The notes under the pieces are model-generated. The model was not told the DNA's origin. It worked only from the letters and a program-made list of their open reading frames with translations, and did no database searches. The translations under genes were made by a program, and so were the position numbers. A stretch of 59,985 nucleotides of DNA, from positions 1-59,985 of IMG/VR virus record IMGVR_UViG_3300035698_017466, one strand, 5' to 3'. Below, piece by piece: positions 35,082 through 42,717 of this stretch (within the stretch, counting starts at the first letter, position 1; every line of letters starts with the position of its first letter). Source of the stretch: a virus.

Positions 35082-35246
35082 CTAGTTAATAACTAATTTT
35101 TCTTGTTCTGCTTCTAATTCTTCTATTTCTTTAGTAAGGGCCTCCGTATATTGTGGAAGCATTACCCTCTCATTTTTTCTAACACCTATTAATTTTTGAA
35201 GTCTATTATATTTATCAATTAATTGTACAAGATGTGATATTTTCAT
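35082..35246 (-). CDS. Small coiled-coil protein, 54 residues
   Basis: A frame from the ATG at 35246 to the TAG at 35082 encodes 54 residues, helical and acidic at the end (LTKEIEELEAEQEKL). Its start lies one base after the TerS-like stop, with GAGGATGATTAAA as ribosome site. Codon use agrees with its neighbours. Function unknown; translational coupling to the TerS-like gene is likely. Confidence 0.5.
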   Translation of the reverse strand: MKISHLVQLIDKYNRLQKLIGVRKNERVMLPQYTEALTKEIEELEAEQEKLVIN

Positions 35247-35247
35247 T

Positions 35248-35802
35248 TTAATCATCCTCATAGTCTGGTGCTTCTATTTGTTTCATAAATTCATTTTCTT
35301 CTTCTGGTACATCTGGAAGATCTTCAAACTCTGCATCTTCTATTTCCCCTTGTATCTCCTGTACTGCTCCTGCAGGCAAAATCTGTATAACAACATCTCC
35401 TTTCTTCTCACCTTTAGCCAGAACTTTACTATATCCCCTACTCTTCATTTTATGTTCAGCATACCACTTAACCCAAGGAGTATCATCTTTATGTACTCCC
35501 CCTTGTGTTTTTTCTAATACATCTTTTTTAATATTATAATCTATAGTATCATGAAAAGTATCTTCTGCCATTGTTTGTATAGTAAGTAAATCAGGATCTT
35601 TATTTATTCTATATGTTAAATTACCAGGAGTACATTTTAAAAGTTTAGCTGCTTCTGCTCTTACACCATAGACTTTCATTAATGCATTTGCTATTCTTGT
35701 TTTAGAAATAATTTCATTTTTTGGGGGTTTACCAGGAGCAGCTCTAGTAACACCTTTTTGCTTTTCAATTAAATTACCTAATTTAGTACTACCTTTTTTC
35801 AT
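35248..35802 (-). CDS. Terminase small subunit-like protein
   Basis: The 184-residue protein carries an HTH-like segment (RIANALMKVYGVRAEAAKLLKCTPGNLTYRINKD), then a helical region ending KMKSRGYSK that resembles the 'ALEDAKAAFFYLKTKGKxRGY' part of small terminases, and an acidic tail. Small terminases bind packaging sites and regulate the large subunit. Here the gene is on the - strand, well away from the portal, and no large terminase is in view. A regulator of the same fold cannot be excluded. Confidence 0.6.
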   Translation of the reverse strand: MKKGSTKLGNLIEKQKGVTRAAPGKPPKNEIISKTRIANALMKVYGVRAEAAKLLKCTPGNLTYRINKDPDLLTIQTMAEDTFHDTIDYNIKKDVLEKTQGGVHKDDTPWVKWYAEHKMKSRGYSKVLAKGEKKGDVVIQILPAGAVQEIQGEIEDAEFEDLPDVPEEENEFMKQIEAPDYEDD

Positions 35803-35811
35803 TATTTTCCT

Positions 35812-36423
35812 CTATAGTAAAATTTCATCAACTAAACCTTTTTCTAAACAAGTTTGTGCATCCCACCAAAGATCATGTTTTAAAATTGCAGTTATTTCTT
35901 TACGTTTTAAATTAGTATCTTGGGCATAAGTATCTTTTAATTGTACCATAAACTGCTGCATATTTTCAAACTCATCTTCTAATTCAGCAAACTTACCCCA
36001 TCTCCCTGCAGAAAATTGGTGAATAAGTATATAAGCATCTGCACCTATATAGCGTTTACTTCCTGCTAAAGACATCAATGTAGCAGCACTGGCACACGCA
36101 CCATCAATATAAGTATGTATAGGAACTTTACTAACTTGAATAGCATTTCTTGCAGCAAAACCAGCTAAAACACTTCCTCCATAAGAGTGAATATGTACCT
36201 TTATTGGAGGAGGAGAAATACTATATTGTAATCCTACCATTTGACTTTTTACTTCTTCTCTCTTTAAACTCTGAATAAATAATAAAACACTTTCTTCATC
36301 AACTCCACTGTAAAAATATATAACACCATCTTCTTTATTAAATTTGCTTTCATTCTTTTTTGCTGCATTATTTTCTATTGGAAACTTACCCCATATTAAA
36401 TTTTTCTTTTGTTTTTCTGCCAT
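35812..36423 (-). CDS. ClpP-like serine protease
   Basis: The 203-residue protein has the ClpP fold: IHSYGGSVLAGFAARN, nucleophile S112 in GACASAATLMSLAG, H135 in ILIHQFSAG, and an acidic C-terminal element (DLWWDAQTCLEKGLVDEIL) holding the likely catalytic Asp. Phage ClpP-like (S14) proteins often act as prohead or scaffold proteases. Because an HK97-type protease is present at 6946-8172, this one may process another virion protein or host targets. It is next to the TerS-like gene. Confidence 0.82.
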   Translation of the reverse strand: MAEKQKKNLIWGKFPIENNAAKKNESKFNKEDGVIYFYSGVDEESVLLFIQSLKREEVKSQMVGLQYSISPPPIKVHIHSYGGSVLAGFAARNAIQVSKVPIHTYIDGACASAATLMSLAGSKRYIGADAYILIHQFSAGRWGKFAELEDEFENMQQFMVQLKDTYAQDTNLKRKEITAILKHDLWWDAQTCLEKGLVDEILL

Positions 36424-36723
36424 TTATTTCTCCTTTTCTTCTTCAAAGTCAAACCACATTAAAAACAATAAACAACAAACTGCTGCAGCTAAATGGTGTT
36501 GTCCACCATCAGGATCTCTTATTTCTCCTTCCCACCAAGCTGTAATGTGCCGTAAAGCAGCATCATAATATCTCCATCTAGCTCCTTCTACTCTCTTCCA
36601 ATTATCAGCTTCAGGATATCTCTTTGCTCCAAACATCAACCTTTTTATAACTTCTTGTATAGAAGGTAAAGGAAGTAAATGCCATTGAAGCTTTTCTTCA
36701 TCAAACTTAACTCCCTTACTCAT
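36424..36723 (-). CDS. dATP/dGTP diphosphohydrolase N-terminal family (DUF5664-like)
   Basis: The 99-residue protein reads KFDEEKLQWHLLPLPSIQEV, FGAKRYPEADNWKRV, RYYDAALRHITAWWEGE and DGGQHHLAAAVCCLLFL, which matches my recollection of the DUF5664 family of phage dNTP-related enzymes (MazG-like helical fold with metal-binding Glu/Asp). It would shape nucleotide pools. It overlaps the deoxynucleotidase gene by 8 bases, supporting a nucleotide-metabolism pair. Confidence 0.75.
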   Translation of the reverse strand: MSKGVKFDEEKLQWHLLPLPSIQEVIKRLMFGAKRYPEADNWKRVEGARWRYYDAALRHITAWWEGEIRDPDGGQHHLAAAVCCLLFLMWFDFEEEKEK

Positions 36724-37267
36724 TTAACTTCCCTTCATATCTAATAACATCAAGATACACATCTAACCAATTATCTCGATACTTTAAATCTTCATTTTTA
36801 TTACTAGGAGATAAATAAGGAATAATATACACACCTTTAGCTTGAATTGCTTTAAGATGTTTTACATTATCATCAATAAATATATCTACATTAGCTTTAG
36901 TAACATATTTAGCTTTATCTCCATGAGAAAATATTATAGGTATATCTTCCCAACCTTTTAGTTTAGCCCACCAAAGGGTTTGCACTTTATCAAGCTCCTC
37001 ATCTCTATCAGTAATGAAAGTTAATTCATGCCCTTGGGAAATAAAAAGATCAATAGTTGCAGTAGCATTAAGACTCATCTTAATTCCAATATTTCCCTGA
37101 ATAGATCTAAAAACTCTCCATACCTGATTGAATTCTATTTTGTCCTTAAATACAGGAAAAAAATCTCTACCAGTTATATTATTATATTCTTTCTCTTTAC
37201 CTGCTACTGCTAATAAGCTATAAGTAAAATTACAGAGAGTATCATCTAAATCTATAAATATTTTCAT
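36716..37267 (-). CDS. 5'(3')-deoxyribonucleotidase-like HAD phosphatase
   Basis: The 183-residue HAD protein has motif I FIDLDDTLC (residues 4-12), motif II in LTFITDRDEE, a lysine near DKAKYV and motif IV FIDDNVKHL. The cap and size match NT5C-type deoxyribonucleotidases common in phages. It would dephosphorylate dNMPs and balance pools. It begins at the stop of the zinc-ribbon gene side and overlaps the DUF5664-like gene. Confidence 0.78.
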   Translation of the reverse strand: MKIFIDLDDTLCNFTYSLLAVAGKEKEYNNITGRDFFPVFKDKIEFNQVWRVFRSIQGNIGIKMSLNATATIDLFISQGHELTFITDRDEELDKVQTLWWAKLKGWEDIPIIFSHGDKAKYVTKANVDIFIDDNVKHLKAIQAKGVYIIPYLSPSNKNEDLKYRDNWLDVYLDVIRYEGKLNE

Positions 37268-37449
37268 TATTTTCCTTTATAATCGTTTATATAAAACCCT
37301 GGACCTTTAAACTGGATAGCTGGTGGGCCTGTCCAGAGACGTTTCCCCTTACCCCCACAATCAGGACAAGGGTGTGTATCTCTTGTTTTCTTTAATAGTT
37401 TTGTAAAAATAGATTTACAATCTTCACATTTAAAATCAAGAGTTGGCAC
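37267..37449 (-). CDS. FmdB-like zinc ribbon protein
   Basis: A GTG start with GAGGAGAATAAAA before it. The 60-residue protein has C8xxC11 (KCEDCKS), C28xxC31 (CPDCGG), and the tail GPPAIQFKGPGFYINDYKGK typical of the small FmdB-like zinc ribbon family. Function in the family is poorly defined; regulatory or RNA-related roles are proposed. Confidence 0.7.
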   Translation of the reverse strand: MPTLDFKCEDCKSIFTKLLKKTRDTHPCPDCGGKGKRLWTGPPAIQFKGPGFYINDYKGK

Positions 37450-37451
37450 TT

Positions 37452-37811
37452 TTATTCTCCTCTAGTTAAACAAATAATACCTAATTCAATATATTTTAAA
37501 AATTTAATAGGACAAAAACTAGGATAATTAATTCGATCATTTTTATCACAGTACTCTACTTTAATATCTAAATCATAATCTCCTTGAGGATTTGCAGTAC
37601 CTAAATCAGTGCACATCATTTTTACATCCTGATAATGAAAGTACTCTCCTTCATTAAGTACAGCTTTTACTTTTTCAAGAGCATACACTTTGTCAGTAGA
37701 TAATTCAATCACAGAAGGTCTATTAAATATTTCTTTTAAATGACTTTCCATACCTAAATCATGTACTATTTGTGTAACCACTACTTCTAATTCTTCTTTA
37801 TTAATTTCCAC
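37452..37811 (-). CDS. Hypothetical protein, 119 residues
   Basis: It starts at a GTG with AAAGGAAAATAAA before it. The acidic product contains scattered cysteines (C68, C88, C99, C115) without a clear zinc pattern. No family is recognised. Packed 2 bases upstream of the FmdB-like gene. Confidence 0.5.
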   Translation of the reverse strand: MEINKEELEVVVTQIVHDLGMESHLKEIFNRPSVIELSTDKVYALEKVKAVLNEGEYFHYQDVKMMCTDLGTANPQGDYDLDIKVEYCDKNDRINYPSFCPIKFLKYIELGIICLTRGE

Positions 37812-37840
37812 TTTATTTTCCTTTGGTTAAATACCAGTGG

Positions 37841-38134
37841 TTACTTGCTGTCTGGATGAATGAGAATCTGACCTTTTTTATCAGTCTCAATGCCGGGAAC
37901 TTCAACTGAAGGCTCTCTATACAACATTCCATCCTTAATTTTGCAAATATAACCTTTCGCTTCATTGCTTACTTTGTATGTTCCGTTAGTAACGTGCATA
38001 TTATCACACGTTGATTCAAACGATTTCACTGGTTCCGGCTCAAACGCTTCCGGACATAAATCACGAGCAAAACATTCAACGTCCGTATGTCCATGTTCAA
38101 GAACTCTTTTAATATCTGCTTCTGTAATATTCAC
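37841..38134 (-). CDS. Hypothetical protein of foreign composition, 97 residues
   Basis: It starts at a GTG with AGGAGAATAAA before it. The product has cysteines at C22, C27, C43 and C64 and a C-terminal beta-like half (YKVSNEAKGYICKIKDGMLY). Codons contain more G and C (CCGG, ACG, GTC) than the flanking genes, suggesting recent acquisition. No family is recognised. Confidence 0.5.
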   Translation of the reverse strand: MNITEADIKRVLEHGHTDVECFARDLCPEAFEPEPVKSFESTCDNMHVTNGTYKVSNEAKGYICKIKDGMLYREPSVEVPGIETDKKGQILIHPDSK

Positions 38135-38143
38135 TTTATTCTC

Positions 38144-38551
38144 CTATTCTACATTATCAAAACAATCTTTTATTGACTCGAATGATTCATATGATACTTC
38201 ATGAGGTTTTCCACCATCTATAGAAATAGTATGAGTTTGTTTACGTTCCCAAAGGAGTTTACGTTCTCCCCCCCAATTATTTTTTGATGAATATATACTA
38301 ACTATATTCAAATTAAAAAAATTTGTACATATAAATTTATCATTATATGCTTTTAACTCATTCATATACCTACCTTCAGCATCTACTAGTACATCTCCAT
38401 TCCGTGTGTTTAATTTAATTTTTCTAATCTCACCATTTGCATATATAACTGTATCATCTGTTCTCAAATCTGATTTTTTCATTATGTTCTCCTTTGTACC
38501 ATATTCTGTTGGGTTAATAATAATTTCATATCCTTGTGGTATTCTATTCAT
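38144..38551 (-). CDS. Hypothetical protein, 135 residues with two good start sites
   Basis: This is the first gene after promoter P1. The ATG at 38551 follows AAAGGGAGGATAGA. A second in-frame ATG at 38482 follows an equally strong AAAGGAGAACATA, giving a 112-residue form that begins KKSDLRTDD. The long form would have a 23-residue leader (MNRIPQGYEIIINP). The body is beta-rich (DTVIYANGEIRKIKLNTR, DVLVDAEGRYMNEL). Family unknown. Confidence 0.55.
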   Translation of the reverse strand: MNRIPQGYEIIINPTEYGTKENIMKKSDLRTDDTVIYANGEIRKIKLNTRNGDVLVDAEGRYMNELKAYNDKFICTNFFNLNIVSIYSSKNNWGGERKLLWERKQTHTISIDGGKPHEVSYESFESIKDCFDNVE

Positions 38552-38578
38552 TCTATCCTCCCTTTAATTACACTGTAT

Positions 38579-38606
38579 AATATAGTATAATTACTGACAA
38601 TGTCAA
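38579..38606 (-). promoter_or_regulatory. Promoter P1 (sigma70-like)
   Basis: On the - strand, TTGACA (38601-38606), a 16-base spacer and TATATT (38579-38584) match a sigma70 promoter. The -35 overlaps TGACATTGTCA, a perfect TGACA-N-TGTCA palindrome. It sits between the SbcC C-half gene and the gene starting at 38551 and would drive leftward genes to 33536. Confidence 0.75.
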
Positions 38607-38614
38607 GTCTTTTT

Positions 38615-39229
38615 TTAATTGTTTTCGATTACATAAGAAATACCATCTTCCTGAGTAACAGTCCATGACTTATCAGCTATCTCCATTAAAGCATTATCAT
38701 GTGTAATCATTATAATTTGCATATCAAGCTTCTTGCTTATTTCTTTAATCATAGCACCAAACTTCTTGCTTAATTGTCCTGTCCATTTTCCTGGTTCATC
38801 TAATATGAATACATTTCTTGATCTAGGATTTTGCATACTCCATAATACTACTCTTAAAGTAAAACCTATTACATCAAGTATACCGCCACCTTTATCATCT
38901 TTAGGTATGTACGGTTCTTTATCACCTTCTTGTACTAAGAAAAAACACTCACTCTTATTACGTTTAATTTCAAATTTAGCTATAAATCTCATATTCTTAT
39001 CTTCATACACCCCCTGTAGAGCCATTGTAACCAATGCTTCTATTTTATGCTTCACTTGTACCTGTGTTAGCTGAGAAGCCTTCGCTAAGACCTCCCTAAC
39101 AGTGGCAAGGGTATCATATTTGTATTGCTTAGTCTCTATAGAATCTTGTTTTTGCTTAATACTATCTTCTAAAAAGACCTTTCTATGCTTTCTTTCATCT
39201 ACTTTTTCTTTTAGCTCTGATAGGTTCAT
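38615..39229 (-). CDS. Rad50/SbcC C-terminal half (separate ATPase lobe)
   Basis: The 204-residue protein starts with ~60 residues of coiled coil, then a signature-like GGGILDVIGFTLRVVL, Walker B VFILDEPGKW and H-loop MITHD. This is the C-terminal ATPase lobe of a Rad50/SbcC protein; there is no Walker A. The N-terminal lobe is the separate gene at 40610-41815. The halves should assemble into one ABC ATPase around the SbcD-like nuclease at 39715-40632. Stand-alone C-lobes of this type do occur in phages. Confidence 0.78.
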   Translation of the reverse strand: MNLSELKEKVDERKHRKVFLEDSIKQKQDSIETKQYKYDTLATVREVLAKASQLTQVQVKHKIEALVTMALQGVYEDKNMRFIAKFEIKRNKSECFFLVQEGDKEPYIPKDDKGGGILDVIGFTLRVVLWSMQNPRSRNVFILDEPGKWTGQLSKKFGAMIKEISKKLDMQIIMITHDNALMEIADKSWTVTQEDGISYVIENN

Positions 39230-39486
39230 AACTTCACCACTTCTTCTTCAGGTAATACCTGTTCTCCTTTATACAAATACACCCCTGTTTCCCAAAACTC
39301 ACAATACTCTTCATCAGGTAAACCAGCACTAAAATCTTCTACATTTAATCCTTTTTCATTTATTATTTTTTCAATTTTATAAGTATATCCTTCTCTAATA
39401 CTTACTCCATTTTCCTGAACATCAATAAGTATCCACCATCTAGTATCTTCTATTACACTACCATCTGGTTTAAGTGCTATATGCAT
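39226..39486 (-). CDS. Hypothetical protein, 86 residues
   Basis: An acidic protein with no signature (TRWWILIDVQENGVSIREGYTYK; PDEEYCEFWETGVYL). It overlaps both the SbcC C-half start (4 bases) and the coiled-coil gene, so it belongs to the recombination operon. Role unknown. Confidence 0.5.
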   Translation of the reverse strand: MHIALKPDGSVIEDTRWWILIDVQENGVSIREGYTYKIEKIINEKGLNVEDFSAGLPDEEYCEFWETGVYLYKGEQVLPEEEVVKL

Positions 39487-39725
39487 TACTCCTCCCCAAA
39501 AAACTCAGCTTCAATAGCTGCAATAGCTTTAGGAATTTCTAATTCTAAGTTTTCTTGTTTCTTTTTATTTTTTCTAATCTCTGCTTCTAATTCATCAAAA
39601 TTAGTAAACCCTAACTCTTCTAACTTTTTTATTAGCCCTTCTTTTTTAGCACCTAATCGTATAACACCTTCTTTGGCTTTAGCTATCTCTTCTTTCATCT
39701 TCTTAATCTTATCTTCACTTGACAT
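39486..39725 (-). CDS. Coiled-coil fragment, Rad50/SbcC-like
   Basis: The ATG at 39725 has GGGAGG 9 bases away; a GTG at 39731 is too close to it. The 79-residue product is all coiled coil (KIKKMKEEIAKAKEG; LGFTNFDELEAEIRKNKKKQ), like the descending arm of a Rad50/SbcC coil after the zinc hook. It overlaps the SbcD-like stop. It may bridge between the two ATPase halves encoded on either side; that role is inferred. Confidence 0.55.
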   Translation of the reverse strand: MSSEDKIKKMKEEIAKAKEGVIRLGAKKEGLIKKLEELGFTNFDELEAEIRKNKKKQENLELEIPKAIAAIEAEFFGEE

Positions 39726-40632
39726 TATCACATTCCTCCCTTAATTTACTTAATTCTATTTTAACTTCTTTAGTTTCTTTTTCTAATAGTTCATTTAAAT
39801 TCTTTTCAAATAAGTCTGCATCTATCTCTCCTGAAAGACTATCTGTAAAATCACCCAAGATATCTTCACTTATTTCTATATCTTTTATATGGTCCCTAGA
39901 TAATACTTTATCAGCAGGCTCATGTGGTATAATCTCCCAAGTTACTTCTTTAGTTTCTGTATCATACCAAGCAAAGCAGGGTTCATGTTCCATGCTATCC
40001 TTAGAAGCATTTAGCCTATTCATACACCCTGTATTAACTATAATTCTACCATCTTTAGAGTATGTAAACTTCTTGTGAATATCACCACATAAAATAAGAT
40101 CATACTTATGCTCTCTTAAAAAAGATATACCATATAGTAAATTCTCCTGTTCATTCCATACTTTACTCATACCAATAGAAGCATGGATAATTAAAATGTT
40201 TAATTTACTCTCATCCTGTATTTCAGGTACATCTTCACCCCATGAGGCTCCATAAATAGCTATATTCTTTTCTTCATCTAATCCATTAGGAATACTAGAT
40301 AATTCATTAACTAATCCTGAAGCTATTAAAATTCCAAGATTAGTTTTACGTGTATCTTTACTATACATATACTTATCATGTTGCCCAAAGATTACTCCAA
40401 TACCAACAGGTTTTCCCACATACTTTAATAAAATTTTACTCATTTCATTTAAAGTAAGGTAGGCTCTTTGTTTATCAAAAAAATCACCAGCTTGAAGAAT
40501 ATATGCTTTTTCATCACATGCCCTACCTAATATATATTTTATTTTCTTATATTGAGTTACTGTTAAATCATCTAATCTAGCAATAGGATTATGATCCAGT
40601 ATGTGCAAATCAGATAGTAGCAATAATTTCAT
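39715..40632 (-). CDS. SbcD/Mre11-like nuclease
   Basis: The 305-residue metallophosphoesterase has LSDLHILDHN (D7, H9), AGDFFDK, FGQHDKY (GNHD changed to GQHD), LIIHASIG and LCGDIHKKF. In GQHD the metal-binding Asn is replaced by Gln, and GHxH is GDIH, as in some phage relatives. It would cut DNA ends together with the split SbcC ATPase. It overlaps the N-half gene by 23 bases. Confidence 0.82.
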   Translation of the reverse strand: MKLLLLSDLHILDHNPIARLDDLTVTQYKKIKYILGRACDEKAYILQAGDFFDKQRAYLTLNEMSKILLKYVGKPVGIGVIFGQHDKYMYSKDTRKTNLGILIASGLVNELSSIPNGLDEEKNIAIYGASWGEDVPEIQDESKLNILIIHASIGMSKVWNEQENLLYGISFLREHKYDLILCGDIHKKFTYSKDGRIIVNTGCMNRLNASKDSMEHEPCFAWYDTETKEVTWEIIPHEPADKVLSRDHIKDIEISEDILGDFTDSLSGEIDADLFEKNLNELLEKETKEVKIELSKLREECDNVK

Positions 40633-41815
40633 CTATCCTCCCTTCTTCTAAAACAGTATTACATGTTGGGCATACACCTAATTCTTTTAAGTACACTTTA
40701 TACTCATCTATTTTCTTTTGTAGTATGTCAACATTCATTTTACACATAGAATCATTACAAACATACTCTGTGTAAAGTCCATCTTGTTTAACAAGCAATA
40801 AAAATAATTCAGTATTTATATCTAATCTTTTATCTACCTTGTCAATAAGCACTTCACACTGAAGGAAGTCTTCTTCATCTAAAATACTTTCAGAACATTT
40901 ATAGTACTCTTGTAATAACTCTATAAAATCTTTTACTTCTGCTATTGAATTTATTTTTTTCTCTACTGCAATAACATCATTTTCTGCTTTAGCTCTGTGT
41001 ATGTCCAGACTTAATTTCCCATTAATGTATTCACACTCTTCTAATAATTCAATAAGAGTAATACTACTTTTCATTTCTTCAATTTTACTTATAACTGCAT
41101 TTACTTTACTCTCTGCTTTTAGAAGTGTATTCTTTATACTTAAAAGAAAATCTAACTCCTGCGCTTCATTACCAATTAATCCTAACTTCTGCCAAAGGAC
41201 TTTACACTTCTCTGCTTCTACACTCTTATTTTCTACTTTAGTAAATTCCCTGCTTAAAGCTTCAACATCCCCTAATTCATCTAACTCCTGAGATAATTCT
41301 ATCTTTTGATCTTTAAGAAGTTTAATATCCCTATTTTCACCATTAATTTTAGATGTACATAAAGTTACCCATTCATCCACTCTTTCTAATTTTGTAATTT
41401 TATTTAATTCTTTACCCACCAAACCAGGAGAATCTAGTATAAGATAGGACATCTCCTGTTGATAAGCAAAATTAAGATCAGATAAGTTAAGTTTTTGCTC
41501 AACTACATCCGGTATACTTTGCGAAATTCCTTTAAAAGTTTCATCATCTACTGTATATGTAGCTCCTTTACTATCTTTATGTAATCCTACAGTAGTATCA
41601 TCTGCAGTAAGTATAACTTCTGTATCTGGATCTTCCGTAAAGTCTGAGTGAAAACGGAAACCAGAGGGTTTGTTTTTACATACCCATTTAAGAGCTCTGG
41701 CAATTGCTGATTTACCTGTATCACTAGTACCAACGATCACATTAATTCCTGGTACAAAATCTAGAGTTGTTTTTTTATGACTTTGAAAGTTTTTTATATC
41801 TAATTTGGTAAACAT
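40610..41815 (-). CDS. Rad50/SbcC N-terminal half with zinc hook
   Basis: The 401-residue protein has the N-terminal ATPase lobe with Walker A GTSDTGKS (29-36), QEMSYL and LDSPGLVGKELN as Q-loop region, then ~230 residues of coiled coil and the zinc hook C382-P-T-C385, and ends 16 residues later. Walker B and the signature motif are missing; they are in 38615-39229. The break at the hook is unusual, because a normal Rad50 continues through it. It would form a complex with the SbcD-like protein. Confidence 0.82.
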   Translation of the reverse strand: MFTKLDIKNFQSHKKTTLDFVPGINVIVGTSDTGKSAIARALKWVCKNKPSGFRFHSDFTEDPDTEVILTADDTTVGLHKDSKGATYTVDDETFKGISQSIPDVVEQKLNLSDLNFAYQQEMSYLILDSPGLVGKELNKITKLERVDEWVTLCTSKINGENRDIKLLKDQKIELSQELDELGDVEALSREFTKVENKSVEAEKCKVLWQKLGLIGNEAQELDFLLSIKNTLLKAESKVNAVISKIEEMKSSITLIELLEECEYINGKLSLDIHRAKAENDVIAVEKKINSIAEVKDFIELLQEYYKCSESILDEEDFLQCEVLIDKVDKRLDINTELFLLLVKQDGLYTEYVCNDSMCKMNVDILQKKIDEYKVYLKELGVCPTCNTVLEEGRIDEIIATI

Positions 41816-42310
41816 TTAGCCCTTCCTCCTTAAATACTCAGCAATAAGAATAGCTTCTGCTCTATCATGGTCTTTCTTTCTTTTTAATTTACTATTTACT
41901 GAAGGAAATAATTCAAGAGCTCTAATACGACTAGCATCCTTATTTTTACCCATACCCTGAAACATCTCCTTCTTCCATGTCTGAGGAGTAATAAGTGTTA
42001 ATGGATGTCTGGTCATAGCAATTAGCCCTTTCCAGACGCCATAGCCCTCACCCATTTTGAACATTGATGATACTCCTTGCCCAGGCATAGCATGTATTTT
42101 TTCTAAACCAAAATGGTAATTTTCATTATCTTTTTCACCTATAAGCAAACTAGCCACTATATCAGCCATTTCTACTGTATTATATACTCTTCTATTTTTC
42201 TTATTAACCTTAACCTGTAGAGTAGGAGTATCATACACCACAACTTCTCTATTGCTATATATAGCTGCAATAGCTCCGCTTAATCCAGGATCAATTCCAA
42301 TGTATACCAT
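41816..42310 (-). CDS. RuvC-like Holliday junction resolvase
   Basis: I start at the ATG at 42310, which has GGAGGGGG before it and a TAATG overlap with the upstream stop; a GTG at 42322 is the alternative. The 164-residue RNase H fold protein has IGIDPGLSGA (Asp7), GLEKIHAMPGQG (Glu) and KKDHDRAEAILIAEYL (Asp pair), the RuvC-like catalytic set. It would resolve branched DNA before packaging. It lies next to the SbcCD-like genes. Confidence 0.8.
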   Translation of the reverse strand: MVYIGIDPGLSGAIAAIYSNREVVVYDTPTLQVKVNKKNRRVYNTVEMADIVASLLIGEKDNENYHFGLEKIHAMPGQGVSSMFKMGEGYGVWKGLIAMTRHPLTLITPQTWKKEMFQGMGKNKDASRIRALELFPSVNSKLKRKKDHDRAEAILIAEYLRRKG

Positions 42311-42717
42311 TACCCCCTCCACAATTCAGTAATTCTAACACCACAATTTATAGTGTCAGCCATAAAAAGAAATCCTACAATATCAGCCACTAAGTCTCTC
42401 CATGAGAAGCCATCACCACCATACCACCCATATATTCTCCAATCAAGTATACTATCTTTTATTTCCCATATAACCCCAAAGTACACACAGTATAAAAAAA
42501 CTTGAAAAGGAGTAGCACATATAAAGTAAAGTATAAAATATAAAATCATAGAACCAAATAAATGTTCTAATTTATCTGATTCTAATACTGCCCCACTTGT
42601 ACTGTTCCAAGTATCTCCAGACCATGCCCAATGGACTTTACCTGGATTCTTGAATAACATTGGCGTAAATAATAAGATTGTAATTATTGCTGCTAATATT
42701 AACATTATTTTCTCCAA
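42310..42717 (-). CDS. YfiM-like membrane protein, copy 2
   Basis: The 135-residue protein shares SDKLEHLFGSM, WEIKDSILDW and IYGWYGGDGFSWRDL with the gene at 34579-34977. It has an N-terminal membrane segment (ILAAIITILLFTPMLF) and two more in the middle. The conserved DKLEH, EIKD and GGDGxSW residues suggest one shared function. Why a phage should hold two copies is unclear. Confidence 0.58.
   Translation of the reverse strand: MEKIMLILAAIITILLFTPMLFKNPGKVHWAWSGDTWNSTSGAVLESDKLEHLFGSMILYFILYFICATPFQVFLYCVYFGVIWEIKDSILDWRIYGWYGGDGFSWRDLVADIVGFLFMADTINCGVRITELWRG

Noticed and set aside
35248-35802. TerS-like protein as a transcription regulator
   Set aside because: The HTH alone would allow it, but the helical part ending RGYSK and the acidic tail fit small terminases better. 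The alternative is stated in the feature.
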